Shown: positions 25,246 to 37,329 of the stretch, one piece after another
Position numbering within the stretch: the first letter of the stretch is position 1
Layout: every line of letters begins with the position of its first letter
From: Branchiostoma floridae
Lineage: Eukaryota > Chordata > Leptocardii > Amphioxiformes > Branchiostomatidae
Assembly (NCBI RefSeq): GCF_000003815.2
Contig: NC_049981.1
Coordinates: forward strand, 12,555,625-12,619,624
Length of the DNA: 64,000 bases
Direction of reading: 5' to 3'
Translations under genes and position numbers: made by a program
The notes under the pieces: model-generated
What the model saw: the letters and a program-made list of their open reading frames with translations, nothing else
Told to the model about the DNA's origin: nothing
Databases searched by the model: none

Positions 25246-26815
25246 CAAGAAATCTTTTTAAAAAAGCTGTGCCTTGCCGCGTGGTAGGAATATCGTCAGG
25301 AAAAGGTAGGTCGGCACTTCAAGCCCAGCAAGGCAAAATGCTATGCCTTGGCGTGCAGTAGGGATAATTTGCTTGTCTGCTGAATACGTATTATGGTAGC
25401 CAAAGCCTTGTATTGATCTGTTAATCTTGTTGGAAATATATGTAGGTGTCTTAAAATATGACCTTGCATTTTCTGACCCTCGACCACTAATAAATATGAA
25501 ATAATTAGACATTATTTCAAGGATATACAGTAACAATTTTAATTTATTTCATTTCTGTGAAAGGGCAGCTGAGTGGGTACTGTATGCTTAGCAGGAGTTC
25601 AGGTACTGTGGTCAGCTGAGAGGGTACTGCATGCATAGCAGGCGTCCAGGTATTGTGGCCAGCTGAGTGGGTACTACATGCACAGCAGGAGTCCAGGTAC
25701 TGTGGTCAGCTGAGTGGGTACTGCATGCATGGCTGGAGTCCAGGTATTGTGGATAGCTGAGTGGGTACTGCATGCATAGCAGGCGTCCATGTATTGTGGT
25801 CAGCTTAGTAGGAGCTGCATGCATGGCTGGAGTCCAGGTACTGTGGTGAGCTGAGTGGGTACTGCTTGCACAATTTGAGGTACTGTGGTAAGTTGAGAGG
25901 GTACTATATCAGAGTCCTCCCCAAATGATGGAATAAGGGAGGCTCTCCACTATACTCCAGCCCAGCTCCACTATACTACATTTGAAATCTAGTGTGTTTC
26001 TTCCCTATTTTCCTGATTAGTTTTGCTAATTTTAATGAAAATTCACAGATTTTTGTGGTATCACTTTTCCAGTTGGCATTGTCTGCAAAAACTTGTGAAT
26101 GGGCGATGGTCAAAGCAATAGTGGTTTTGACACTTCACAACAAAGAAGTCACAACACTATATTGTACTTGTAGTATTTGACACCATCTGTCATGCAAAAT
26201 GAACAAATTTTCATGAAAGCGCAGCGCGTTGGTTTGGATTATTTTTGCCAGCCCCTCCACTATACTAAAAGATTCTGGGGAGAACCCTGACTATATGAAT
26301 GACTGCAGTTCAGGTATATGTACTATGGTAAGATTGAACAGTTAGTCAAAAATAAATTAATTGTCTTTTGACAAATTTGACAACTTATATGAAACGTGTT
26401 GTTTATCAGATGGCATTACTTTGTATATTGCAATATTTGATGTAGTTCATCAGAGCAGCGTGCATTTGTGCTAATCACAATACAGTCTGTACGGTGGCTG
26501 CCCCCCCTTCTTGTTGTATTGAGTGCGAATGCACAGTCTGCACGGTGGCAGGGGTTGGAAGATTGAGTGCAAAAGCACAGTCTGCACTATGGCAAGGATT
26601 GGTAATAAGTGGCAGTGATTAAACTTTGTCTACTTGATGGCGTATTTCATTCAATATACACTTTGGCTTTAACACCGCTCTGGTCTGTGCTGTGAAAAAA
26701 TCTGCAATCTAAGACTGAAAGAGAAAGGAAAACAATTTCTTGTGGCCACATTAAAACCACCTGAAAGACCATAATCATATTTAATTGATAAAATACCTAA
26801 TGGTTTCCTAAACAT
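25246..26815. other. Intergenic region up to the assembly gap
   Basis: Apart from the minisatellite at 25566-25880, this stretch shows only direct repeats of a GCACAGTCTGCAC motif near 26490-26590. No exon is supported. Confidence 0.5.
25566..25880 (+). repeat. 47-bp minisatellite
   Basis: About seven copies of a 47-base unit beginning CAGCTGAGTGGGTACTG, with GCATGC in the middle and CAGGTACTGTGGT at the end. Copies start at 25566, 25613 and so on, and the last one is degraded. Confidence 0.85.
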
Positions 26816-26915
26816 NNNNNNNNNNNNNNNNNNNNNNNNNNNNNNNNNNNNNNNNNNNNNNNNNNNNNNNNNNNNNNNNNNNNNNNNNNNNNNNNNNNNN
26901 NNNNNNNNNNNNNNN
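26816..26915. other. Assembly gap of 100 N
   Basis: Exactly 100 N, the usual placeholder for a gap of unknown size. It separates copies A and B of the duplicated block. Just right of it, CGACTAGAAAC and GTTTCTAGTCG form an inverted repeat (about 26945-27010). Confidence 0.99.
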
Positions 26916-27419
26916 AATACTTTTTAGTCCAATACGTTCCGCCCCGACTAGAAACAAAAACATCCTGTATATTATATTAAAATTAAATAAGTTTTTCGTT
27001 TCTAGTCGCCCCGGCTAGTAACGGTACTGACTTGCAAATCGCAGCAAAAAAATATAACACAGTTAACTAAGACAATATCAAAATTTGTGGATTTTTTTGC
27101 AATTTGTCCATTCATTACTCAGTCGCCGTGTGTATCATGTTGTATTCAAAATGTAATACTTATAATATATAAATAATGTGGTAAATGTTTAAAAAGATAA
27201 ATTATCTTGACCACAATTAACGTATAAATAAGCCAAACAAATAGTGGACATTTTCGAAATGCTGGCAATGATTCATCAGAGGAGTTTGGGCCATGAAATA
27301 ACACATATTTTACAATTTTCAGCAACTAGACGATTCGGTGTCCAAGGAACACTTACTACAATAATCATTATAGATAATGAATCATCCATTCAGTCATTCA
27401 TTTCTTTTTGTTCTGTTAG

Positions 27420-29329
27420 CTCATCCCAGAGAAAACACAGTCCATGGAGCCTCAACTCTCTGACCCCAGCAGCACATATGAGTTACAGTCTTTACAGTCC
27501 AGGCCAATCAGCACACCTGAACCACAGTCAACTAGCATGCCCGAAATATTTACCGGACCAATCAGCAGACCCGAAATATTGGCTGGGCCAATCAGCACAC
27601 CTGAACCAAAGTCTGGGCCAATCAGTAGGCTTGAACCACAGCCTGGATCATTCAGCAGACCCAAGCCACAGTCTGGGCCAATCAGCAGGCTTGAACCACA
27701 GCCTGGACCAATCAGCAGACCCGAGCCACAGTCTGGGCCAATCAGCAGACTTGAACCACAGCCTGGACCAATCAGCAGACCTGAACCCCAACCTGGACCA
27801 ATCATCCAACTCAGGCCAGAGAGTGGATCACAAAGCACACTTGAACCACAGCCTGTACAACTTACTGGACCAATCAGTACACCCGAAACACAGTCTGGAC
27901 TAATCAGCAGAATCAATTGCAAGCCTCATGCTGGACAAAGCAGCACACCCGAAGTACACTCTCAACAAATCAGCAGTCTTGTAATACAGACCGGCCCAGT
28001 CATAAATAGACTTAAACCACAGACTAGACCAATGAGCACATCTAAACCACAAATTGGACCAAGCAACAAAATTGAACCACAAAATGGACCATTCTGCAAA
28101 TCTGAACCACTGTCTGGACCAATCAGCAGCCTTCAACAACAGCCTGAACCAATCAAAACACCCAAACCAAAGTTAGGACCAATCAGCACACTTCAGCCAC
28201 AGACTGGCCCAATCAGCACACCTGAACCACAACCCATGGACACTAACTCAGACTGCATTGTGTTTCCAGTGGGACCTAAAATCTCTGTTCTTGCCATGTA
28301 AGTGCCTAATTTTACTGGGTTCTTCTTTCTTATCATTTAAACATCATACATGTACTGTAATAATATACAGATATACATTGTACAAGCACAAGTATATTAA
28401 TAATCTGAACAAAGGAGAACAATATTTACTACGCATTCTTGCATCAACTTTTCAAAAAATTAAATTGTTAACAAAATACAGAATTATACAGGAATACTTT
28501 CATCACCATGACATCAGATCGAAAATTCTATGCCCTTATATTATCAGCTACCGACTCAAAAAAGAGGTTGCAGGTTTTTGCTAGGATCAGTCAGGATACC
28601 AGGTGAGGAGTCAGGTTACCAGAAACATAACATTTTTTCTTAGGCCCTATGAGTATGAAGAAAGGCAGTGTGTACATGTAATACTACTGGATGAATTACA
28701 AATTGTAGTTTGCTGACTATAGTCTGACATTGCTGACCTGCTCTCTCCACAGTAAGATGGACAGTGCCACCCTGCGAGCGGACATCAAGCCTTTCCAGTG
28801 CCAGCACTGTGACTTCACAACAACACTGAAGAAGGACCTAGACGCACACATGGTACAGCACGTCTTTGATAAAGCCTTCAAGTGTGGGATCTGTGGCCAC
28901 TTGGCGGCGTTTCGAAGTGCCCTGAGAAAGCACATGTTCGTACACGCGAGAGAGAAACCCTACAAGTGTAAACGCTGCGACTATTCAGCAGTCAGTAGGA
29001 GGGATCTGGAACTGCACACAGATCATCAACACACTGGGGAGAAGCAGTACAAGTGTAACGTATGCGAGTATTCAACTGCTCGGAAACACAACTTAAACCA
29101 ACACATGAACCAACACGTTAGTGACAAACCCTTCATGTGTGGGGAGTGTGGGTTCAGGACAAACTACAAGTGCTCGCTGGAAAAGCACATGAACGTTCAC
29201 GTCTGCAATCTGGAGAAGCCCCATAAGTGTAAACAGTGCAGCTATGGTGGTTTCAGTAAGAAGAACTTAGAGAGACATACACGAAACCGTCATGCAAAGA
29301 ATGTGAAAAATAAATGTGAGAGTAGATGA
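27420..29329 (+). CDS. Headless paralogue: repeat array plus six C2H2 fingers (copy B)
   Basis: Exons 27420-28297 and 28753-29329 match copy A exons 2 and 3, with the same splice sites and phases, no stop codon and all zinc ligands. No THAP exon precedes it where expected (about 26975). Translation could begin at the ATG at 27444 (context TCCATGG, reading MEPQLSD), which would give a finger protein without THAP. The repeat exon is 45 bases longer than in copy A and has lost and gained individual units. Finger changes are mild (ERC to KRC, NIC to NVC). It could be a functional truncated gene, a pseudogene, the tail of a gene whose first exon lies in the gap, or an allele of copy A placed in tandem by the assembler. 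Confidence 0.6.
27492..28236 (+). repeat. 30-bp coding repeat array (copy B)
   Basis: Same GGACCAATCAGCA-type unit as copy A. Units have been added near 27700-27780 and removed near 27860, so the array changes length in multiples of the unit. Confidence 0.85.
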
Positions 29330-29351
29330 TATAAATGGTCCCAGCTCATGT

Positions 29352-29569
29352 AAGGGCGCAGTCACATAGGTCGTGTGGTCGTTGTACAATTTTGATGCCA
29401 TGGGATTTTCAAGTGGCCTGTGACAGGACCAAGCATCAACAAGGATCCAAAACAGCCTTTTGTGTACCAAGACAGTTGAACTTTGCAGGAGACATACATT
29501 TTTGTCTTCCAAAATGCCCGAAGTTAGTGATCGTACCATGATTGCATGATCTATGTGTTCATGCCCTAA
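29352..29569. mobile_element. PIF/Harbinger-like MITE, copy B
   Basis: Positional equivalent of the 23486 element, with the same TAA flanks, inherited through duplication of the block. Confidence 0.65.
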
Positions 29570-30786
29570 GAGTAAGACAGGCACCAGCTAAAAGGACATG
29601 TAAAACAACCTTAGCAATTATATGGTAGAAGAGAACATAGTGGCATGATTAGCTGCATGCCAATGTTAATGACACCCACCGGCCCCCGCTCTTCGTAGCC
29701 CTGTGGCAATATCTTAGCTAATGAAATAGTCTTTTGAAACTGTTTGATCATGTTAAGTGTTGTTTAAAATGTGTCTCGTATGAACTGTCAAACCAAAATC
29801 TAACATACATTGTACCTCATTTGTGATATTAGCGAATCCATTACAACAACTTCATTACAGAATTAAAACTCAAACACGAAACCTAATTTCAACTTCATTC
29901 CCCATGGTGCTTTATCCCTCTCCCTCCCTCCTGCCCTCTCTTTCTCTCTCTTTCTCTCTCTCTCCATCTATCTATCTCTCTCGCAATAGAGTGCCATCTG
30001 AATTTGGGGGCAGGTTTTCGTCCCATCTTTGTCTGGGTCAGTTGGCAAAGTAGCAAAGGACCTTATCTTCGGTGACCTTTGTGTCAAGCAACCTGGGGGC
30101 GTTTGTCAAAGAACGGGAACATCTCAATTTTTTCTTTGTCCGAGAATATTACCGCATAGTCGCAAGGGTCCGGGTTATTTTTATAGACAGAGAAAAATTT
30201 GACGGACTTCCGACATTTCAACACAGAGACTGATCTAGCACAATTAATCACTCAGACCATCCAAGGACTATTCACCGACCATAGTCGGATTGCAGTTGGC
30301 ACAAGTTAAAATTAAGAACATGAAGCAATGGATGTTAACTGATCACCAGTTTGATCACCAGTTTTTGTACTCTCCGCACTATCTCCGCATTGAACACTGT
30401 ATCAAAGAAACGAAACAACAAAAGACCGCATTTTGCCTACTAGTATACAAGGACGTTATATCACGTCCTTGTAGTATACAAACGACTCTGGCATGTAAGT
30501 TAATAGAGAAATTAAAGGGCTCGATCAATTATGTTATATATTTAGCAGAAATGGAGTCTTATGAGGATGAGAGAGTATTCTTAGACCAATCGATCTCAGA
30601 CGATTTGTCTAAAACCGAAGAACGGAAGAGTTACTTGATACTATCTTCACATAGAAGAACCAGTCAATCCACATATAGGCATGAGGAGGACACGCCCACA
30701 AACACAAAGATTACATCACATGAAAGACAACGGATTTACATCAATTTAACATAATTATAGTGCGTTGACAGGTACTAGTGTTTAAC

Positions 30787-30963
30787 TATAAAGTTTATTG
30801 CAAATTCATGCCCGTGGACTAATTGCAGATAACATGGGAGACTCAGACAAAGTAAAAACAATTTTCCCACTTCCACTCCCGCATTCCTTTCACAATCCCT
30901 CTCCCGACCTGAGACTAAGAAGAATCTCCAGACTCAAGTCCTACCGTGATCTCCAGAAACGCA
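30787..30963 (+). promoter_or_regulatory. TATA-like box and leader exon, copy B (AIF1 upstream)
   Basis: TATAAAG (30787-30793), ATG at 30834, donor A|GTAAGT after 30963. The 130-base open stretch ends ..SRLKSYRDLQKR in phase 1. The next AIF1 exon starts in phase 0, and direct joining would hit a stop, so this exon is either untranslated leader or joined through an unseen small exon. Confidence 0.5.
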
Positions 30964-31289
30964 GTAAGTAACCGCACAAAAGTCAAACATTGGCAGTCGT
31001 CATTTTACATATCTGCTTTCAATACATTGTGTATTTTGTCAGTACTATATATGCATCTTTCGTTGTAGTTAAAATCAGGCCTACTTTAGTTCTTAGTTCC
31101 TCCAACTTGGCTCTAACCGTCACTTTTCTACAAAAAAAAATAGGACAAGCATTTGGAGTGAAGTATGTCATATCTAAAGGACATAGAATTTTGATAAACA
31201 AAAGTTAGTAGAGCGTTATCTATATGCATGATGTCTCGCCTGAATAAAACTGCGTTCACTAATATCAACAAACATACTAGACAGAATTG

Positions 31290-31590
31290 TCTGAATGATG
31301 GAATTGTTTGCAATGGACGGTTCAGTTGTTAAGGGTCATTTTCTGGACAAAGAATGATGACAGAAGGCGACCCCGCGAGCTCTTTGAGTGTGCAGCAGTG
31401 TCTGTTACAGTTTTGACACAATGGTCAGCTTGTACAGATAGACATGTCCAGGCATTACTTTGCTTACAGGTGGAACAAAACCCCATGAAAAATCGTTACA
31501 GAAAAACACTCTATTGCCTTTGATGTCAGAATAAAAGCTATATATTGGGTGAAGGGTTTCAAGACGTTGTTATTCTTGGCAAAAAGGTAT
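31290..31590 (+). repeat. Triplicated segment, copy 1
   Basis: Shares TTTTCTGGACAAAGAAT, CGAGCTCTTTGAGTG and GTCAGAATAAAAGCT with 34430-34760 and 41450-41770. The two later copies lie in the duplicated 3' flanks of AIF1 and the WSC gene. This one lies inside AIF1 intron 1. Confidence 0.65.
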
Positions 31591-31716
31591 GAAACACCTG
31601 AGCTCACAATGCAGTGCGCCCATTTCCCTATCCCCATGGCCTGTAGTCCTGACATGGGTACATCCTCATCTGATGAACATCTGTTTTATTTTCCGCAGGA
31701 GGGAAGTCGAAGCAGT

Positions 31717-33857
31717 ATGGAGAAATCGCTGGACCAGATTAACCAGGTGAGTTCTCGCGAGAAAGAGTGGAACTTAATGACTCAAGATCGGCTAAGGAGC
31801 TAAAATAGTGGGACAGAGATGGTCGGACGTCCAGAAACAACAGATTACTCGATAATCCATTTCGGATATAATTTGTTTGAAACAGTAAGAGAGAAAGGAA
31901 GAAAACACGTCTGTAGGGAACACTGTCTATTCCAATGAAAACAGATCAGAGCTTTTGATGTGAAAGGTGTGGACACATATAGTTGGGCCCGGCCTCACGT
32001 GAGGCCTTCCGGCCAACAACAATCCAGACACTAAGTACACGTTTGTGATTGATAACCGTTGAACTATTGTTAGGAATATCCCGAAACGATAGTAATATTG
32101 GCGTTTAGGGTGTCTGTAATGACAGTGTGGTATAACAATTAACACAAAACGTTTCCGTCAGAACGATGTTTTGTGTCTAAACCGCATACGGCATAAAAAG
32201 CGCACTTGATTCTCAATCCAGTGTCCGTCTATCAGACGTTCGTATGTGTAGAGACATTTCGTTTAGGAGTCATTTCTTGCCTCGATACATGAAAATCAAC
32301 AATTTCGCTATCAAGGAACACGCCTGACGACTGTTGTCTGTTCATCCACGGGGACCCTCCAATTGCAAGGTTCAGACCTACAAGGCTCTAGTGTTCTAAT
32401 GAGACCCATCTGTCTGTCGAGAGAGAAAAGGACAGAAAAGACTGGCGTGATTGTCGTGATCATAAACCGTTGTTACACGAAAAGCGAATTATGCAGGAAA
32501 TGGCTATTGACAGGACGACCCTGTCAAGTAGTGTACATTTTTCCACTATTGACAGGATGATTTTATCAATAGTGAGAATTTTTCACTATTGACAGCATCA
32601 TCATGTAAATAACCTCAGGTTTTTATGTATCACTTGTCAATTCATCATTCCCATTCTCGTTACAGAAGTTCCAGACGGATGATGACTACAAAGAGGTGGA
32701 AGATCTGGCCGACAGGTTAGAGTCACTGAAAAGTGAGTATTCATATTCTGACTTTCCGTATGGCTGTTGGTCACATACAGGCTAGTTACATTATCCATAT
32801 GGCCACGATTTCTATTGGGACGAATTTCACGCGGAAGATATCGATGGTGATTTTTATTGCTGAATATCATTTTTTCTCTTTCCACATTTTCAGAGAAGTT
32901 TATGGAGTTTGATGAAGACAACAGCGGAGATATCGGTATGTAGTTGAAGTAGTGTTACGCGAAAGAAGTTTGAAGTGCTCCCTGTAATTAGAATCCATGT
33001 TGATCTGTATAATGGATATAACATACGTTCAGTCTGAAATCAGACGTGATCGAAATCCCGACGTACTACAGTGTCTAGCTATCCGAGACAGATTTGGTGT
33101 AACGTAACTTGCTTTTTTGGATATACTTAGACATATGGATGTCGGGAAAAAAAACAAAGTTGAATCACATGCACTATAGACCAACCATCAAAACCGAATT
33201 TTGTTACAGATATAATGGAGTTGAAGCGAATGATGGAGAAGTTAGGTCAGGCCAAGACTCACCTGGAGTTGAAGAAGATGATAGCGGAAGTGGACACCAC
33301 CAATGGGGGCGTCATCACGTACGGGGACTTTCTTAGAATGATGCTGGGCAAAAAATCCTCTGTCCTTAAGCTGTAAGTACAGTCCGAATGTCTTCGATAC
33401 GTGTTTGAAACCATTCTTTATACTCGTACAACACGACTGGTAATTAGTTCGCTCCACGTATTGACAAATGAGGACATCTATTCAGTTAAGGAGATAAGAG
33501 TGTAAGGCTATGCCTATGGCATCCTTCAGTTTTATGTGTATTTTATGTGAATAAGATAAGACAAAGCCTGCCATAGTCACGAGGTTAATCAACTTTGCTA
33601 GATACTCGGAAGAAGAGTTACCTTTGAATATACACCTTCACGATCAGATCTATTCCTAAACACGAGTTCCTGGCATTGCTTTTCTTTTTTATATTCTGTA
33701 ATCATATTATGTCTATATTTCTGTTGTGTGTTGTTGTGGTTTGTGTAACGTCTTCATTTGTATGTCTTACAGGATCTTGATATTTGAGGAGAAGAAGCAG
33801 GGGAAGGAGAGGCCTAAGGGAACACTGCCAAAACCTGACCTCAGCAGCCTACCCTAG
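31717..33857 (+). CDS. AIF1: Allograft inflammatory factor 1 (Iba1)-like EF-hand protein
   Basis: Small calcium- and actin-binding protein of the AIF1/Iba1 family, involved in phagocyte membrane ruffling in vertebrates. Exons: 31699-31746 (ATG at 31717), 32666-32732, 32894-32935, 33210-33372, 33773-33857; 128 residues from this ATG against 147 in human. [15 protein letters not shown] is followed by [20 protein letters not shown] and then [14 protein letters not shown], all close to vertebrate AIF1. The first EF loop ([12 protein letters not shown]) has all canonical ligands. The second ([12 protein letters not shown]) is degenerate. The exon is open upstream of the ATG (EGSRSS), so the N-terminus may extend into an unseen exon. 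The upstream leader exon at 30834-30963 is out of frame with it. Confidence 0.88.
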
Positions 33858-35598
33858 ATCAACATCAGAATGCCCGTCCCGTCCCTGGCCGTTTTTATCA
33901 GTATATGTTGGAAGAATGGAGTTATGGTTTTAGATTTCTAGTGGGATATTTTGGACATACAAAGTTCTATCAATGAAATAACGATTCTTAGTTGTAAGGA
34001 TAATACAAGCTGAGTAGAAGCATATTTTCCTTGTCTTCTGGTAACACAGAAGGAATTTTCTGTCGATCGTCTTAAACCTTGGGGTTAACTTTAACTATCC
34101 GAATGAAGTGCAGAATGTGTGTAGACTAAATCGAGTCCATGTTTCCATCTGTGGACTAATTGTATGTTGGGGAATAGAGATTTTTTTGTGTACTTCAATG
34201 GCACAAATTGTACTTTACGGTCGCATACACTTCGGTATAATCATAAATGTTTTCTATCGTGTTTAATACTGGTACTTCGTTTAGAATATATGGAAAGTAT
34301 AATAGAACTGGAGGTAGATTAAGACACGTGGCTTGGTGTTCTTAATTTCAAAATCTGTGTCAGATGGCTGGGCAGTTACACTGGTGTTAGTTCGTTTCAG
34401 TTGACAGAATCGTCGACGTCTAAATGACAATTGGAACTGTTTGCAGTGGATGATTTAGTTGTTAATGGCCATTTTCAAAGAATATGAATGGACAAAGAAT
34501 AGTCACAGAAGACGAACCCGCGAGCTCTTGGAGTAAACATCAGAGTCTGGTACCGTACGCCCCCACACATGCGTTTTGACACAGTCGCCAGATCAGATAA
34601 ACATACTTTTGTTGGCATTAATTTGCCTGCTGACCCAGAGAATCGTACTAAGAAACCCCGTGAAAATCGCTACAGATGGCACTGTATAAGCCTATGTCAG
34701 AATAAAAGCTAAAGCTTGGGTGGAGGGTTTAAAGACATTGTTATTCTTGGTAACGATGGTGTGAAACACCCGAGCCCCCAACGCAGTGCGGTGCTGCAAA
34801 CACACCACTGACTGTCGGTGTTGCTGTCTCAAATTCAGCAGCCTTTGCTTCAGCTTGTTTGACAGGAAGACTTACACAGCTCGGAAAACTGCATTTTTGA
34901 ACTGCTAAATGTGAATCAGATTCAGACGGTAGTTGAGACTGACTACTCCCTTGTAAAATCGTGTTTTTCTGTAATAGCCAGCTGCAGTTTTGTTCAAAAT
35001 CACTATAATAATTGTATAATAATACATTCTTTAAAAGTACACACACACAAACGCTTTCGAAAATATAACTTTCCAGCGAAGGTAATAAGAAAGGAGGCAT
35101 AAGAATGTGATCATGCCGCTCAAGTCCAGATCGCACCTTGCGGTTCTGCAGTTTGCAATCGTGGTTGGGACGATTTTCTGCAATGGTATCATAAACTGCT
35201 AGACGGCGCTTTTGAACCGTAAAAAATCATACATATACTCCTTGATGTACCTGTCTTGCCAAATACATGCAGCATGCTGTATGTGCTGGAACAAAGACAG
35301 CCACAACTATACAGTTACATCTAGACGACAAGCTGCACTTCTATTCTTTTCAACACAACCCAACAGGTTTAAATCTAGGGTTAGAATGATCAGGCACAAC
35401 TCAGCAGTAATCCTAATAGCCAAGAAAATACACAAGAAAGACAAAGTCAGTGACTGACCAACTTTAATCTATTCGTATTTCTGTTAGTGATACGTTGATG
35501 AAACGAATTCCCAAATAAATCATTTAAAATGAAAGTGCAACAAACACAGTTGGTCCATTTTTATCCAAAGGACAATCCCTGGAACAATCCCAATCCCT
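33858..35598 (+). other. AIF1 3' UTR and flank, later duplicated
   Basis: From about 34000 to 35595 this matches 40925-42668 in order, for example TTTAACTATCCGAATG and CTGCAGTTTGCAATCGTGG. No coding exon is supported. The copy includes the triplicated segment (34430-34760). Confidence 0.7.
34000..35595 (+). repeat. Duplicated 3' flank, copy 1 (after AIF1)
   Basis: Collinear with 40925-42668 over about 1.6 kb with moderate divergence. It ends at CATTTAAAATGAAAGTG..GGACAATCCC in both places. Copy C of the upstream block starts right after it. Confidence 0.8.
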
Positions 35599-35815
35599 AA
35601 TGGCGCGGTCACAAAAGTCGTGCGATCGTCGTACGATTTTGATGCCATAGGATTTTTAAGTAGGCCGTGACAGAACCAACCACCCACATGGATCCAAAAC
35701 AACAATTTGCGTACCAAGACAGTGGAACTTTGCAGGAGACGTACATTTTTGTCCTCCAAATGCCCAAAGTTAGGGATCGTACGACGATCGCACGACCTAT
35801 GTGACCACGCCCTAA
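35599..35815. mobile_element. PIF/Harbinger-like MITE, copy C
   Basis: The best preserved terminal repeats of the three: GTCGTGCGATCGTCGTACGA near the left end is mirrored by TCGTACGACGATCGCACGAC near the right. TAA flanks are present. Confidence 0.7.
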
Positions 35816-37329
35816 CTGCGTCTAAAAAGACATGTAAAATGTAAAGCAACCTTAGCAACGTTTGAAGACAACAGAGGTGGTGTAATTAGCTACATGCCAA
35901 TTTTAATGACACCCCCCCCCCCCCCATCTCCATAGCCCTGTGGCAGTATCTACCTGGTAATAAATGATTGATAGAGCCTTTTGAAACTATTTGTGTAATC
36001 ATTCTAAGACCATGTCTTGTCTAAAATGTCTCATATGAACCAGCAAACCTATGTAACATACATCTTACTGTGAATGTATTTCAACAATTTCATTAAAGAA
36101 TTAAAACCCAAACAGGAAACCTAATAGCAACTTCATTCCCTATGGTGTTTTATGTAAAGGCCTCTCCAAACCCCCCCCCCCCCCCCCCTATCCCTCAATC
36201 TCTCTCTCCCCATCTCTCTCAATGTCTCTTTCACCCCCCCCCCCCTCTCTGGTGGTCTGTGGTCTGTGGAAGGTACACCACACTTCTGGTCCGTCCATCG
36301 CCCCTGTAACATACCACATTGATATTGTTACTAAACTATTGCGCATATAGTTCGGTCCTATCCTTTTGCCTGCATTCCAATATGAAAGGCAATAGTGTGA
36401 CATCTGAATTTTCTGGGCACGTTTCGCCCCATCTTTGTCTGGGTCAGTTGACCAAGTAGCAAACAGGTGGGCTTTGTGTCAAAATGCCTGGGGCCGTATA
36501 TCAAAGAACAGGAACATCTCCAATTTTTCTTTGTCCGAGAAAATTACCGCCTAGGGCCGGGTTATTTGGGGGACAAAGAAAACTAAATTTGATGGACACC
36601 CACACCTCCGGCATTTTGACACAGAGACTGAGAAATATCACCACTCATCACTCGGCCAATCCTAGGACCATTCACCGACCACAGTCGGAAGCAGCCGGCA
36701 CAAGTTTGCATTAAGAACATGAAGCCATGGAAATCGATCACCAGTTTTTATACTCTCGACGAGCTCTTCAAAGTTTTTTTGTAAAGTGCAACGATATGTG
36801 TATCAAAGAAACAAAACAGCAAAGGAACGCATTTTGCTTATACAAATAAAATAAAACTATACTCGAAATAAAGTAACGGAATGTATCAATTGAAATTAAT
36901 TAGAAGGATTGGTCAGCAACAGAATTTAACGCACCAATACATAATACAGAAACATGCCGAAGAGTATGCAAAAAAAAACGTGTGTCATTGAATTAATATT
37001 AGTTGACACCATGGTATATGTAGATGATAACAGTATTTTGAAACAATTCACCGTGTTGAGTCCAACCATTTTAAATGTGTCCCGTATGAGCCGCTAAGAT
37101 GAAATATACGTCGTCTGTGGTTGTGATTTCCACATCAGTACAGAATTGAAATTGAACTCGTACACAAAACCTCATTCCATCTTTATTTCCTGTGGACCAC
37201 TGGTGTTTTCATATTAAAAAAAAACTCTCTCTGTCGCTCTGCCTGCGCCTGCATGTGTGTGTGTATGCATGTATGTGTGTGCATGTGTGTATGTTTATGT
37301 GTGTATGCGCTCGTGTCTCTGTGTCTGGC

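Larger units (their letters stand above)
27030..31140 (+). repeat. Duplicated block, copy B
   Basis: Matches copy A from just downstream of the THAP exon to the start of intron 1 of the AIF1 locus. It keeps the reading frames of the repeat and finger exons. The 115 bases between the gap and 27030 do not resemble the THAP exon. Confidence 0.9.

Noticed and set aside
25612-25824. Minus-strand ORF with repeated HACSTH-like peptide
   Set aside because: A translated minisatellite with no start context, splice support or family resemblance.
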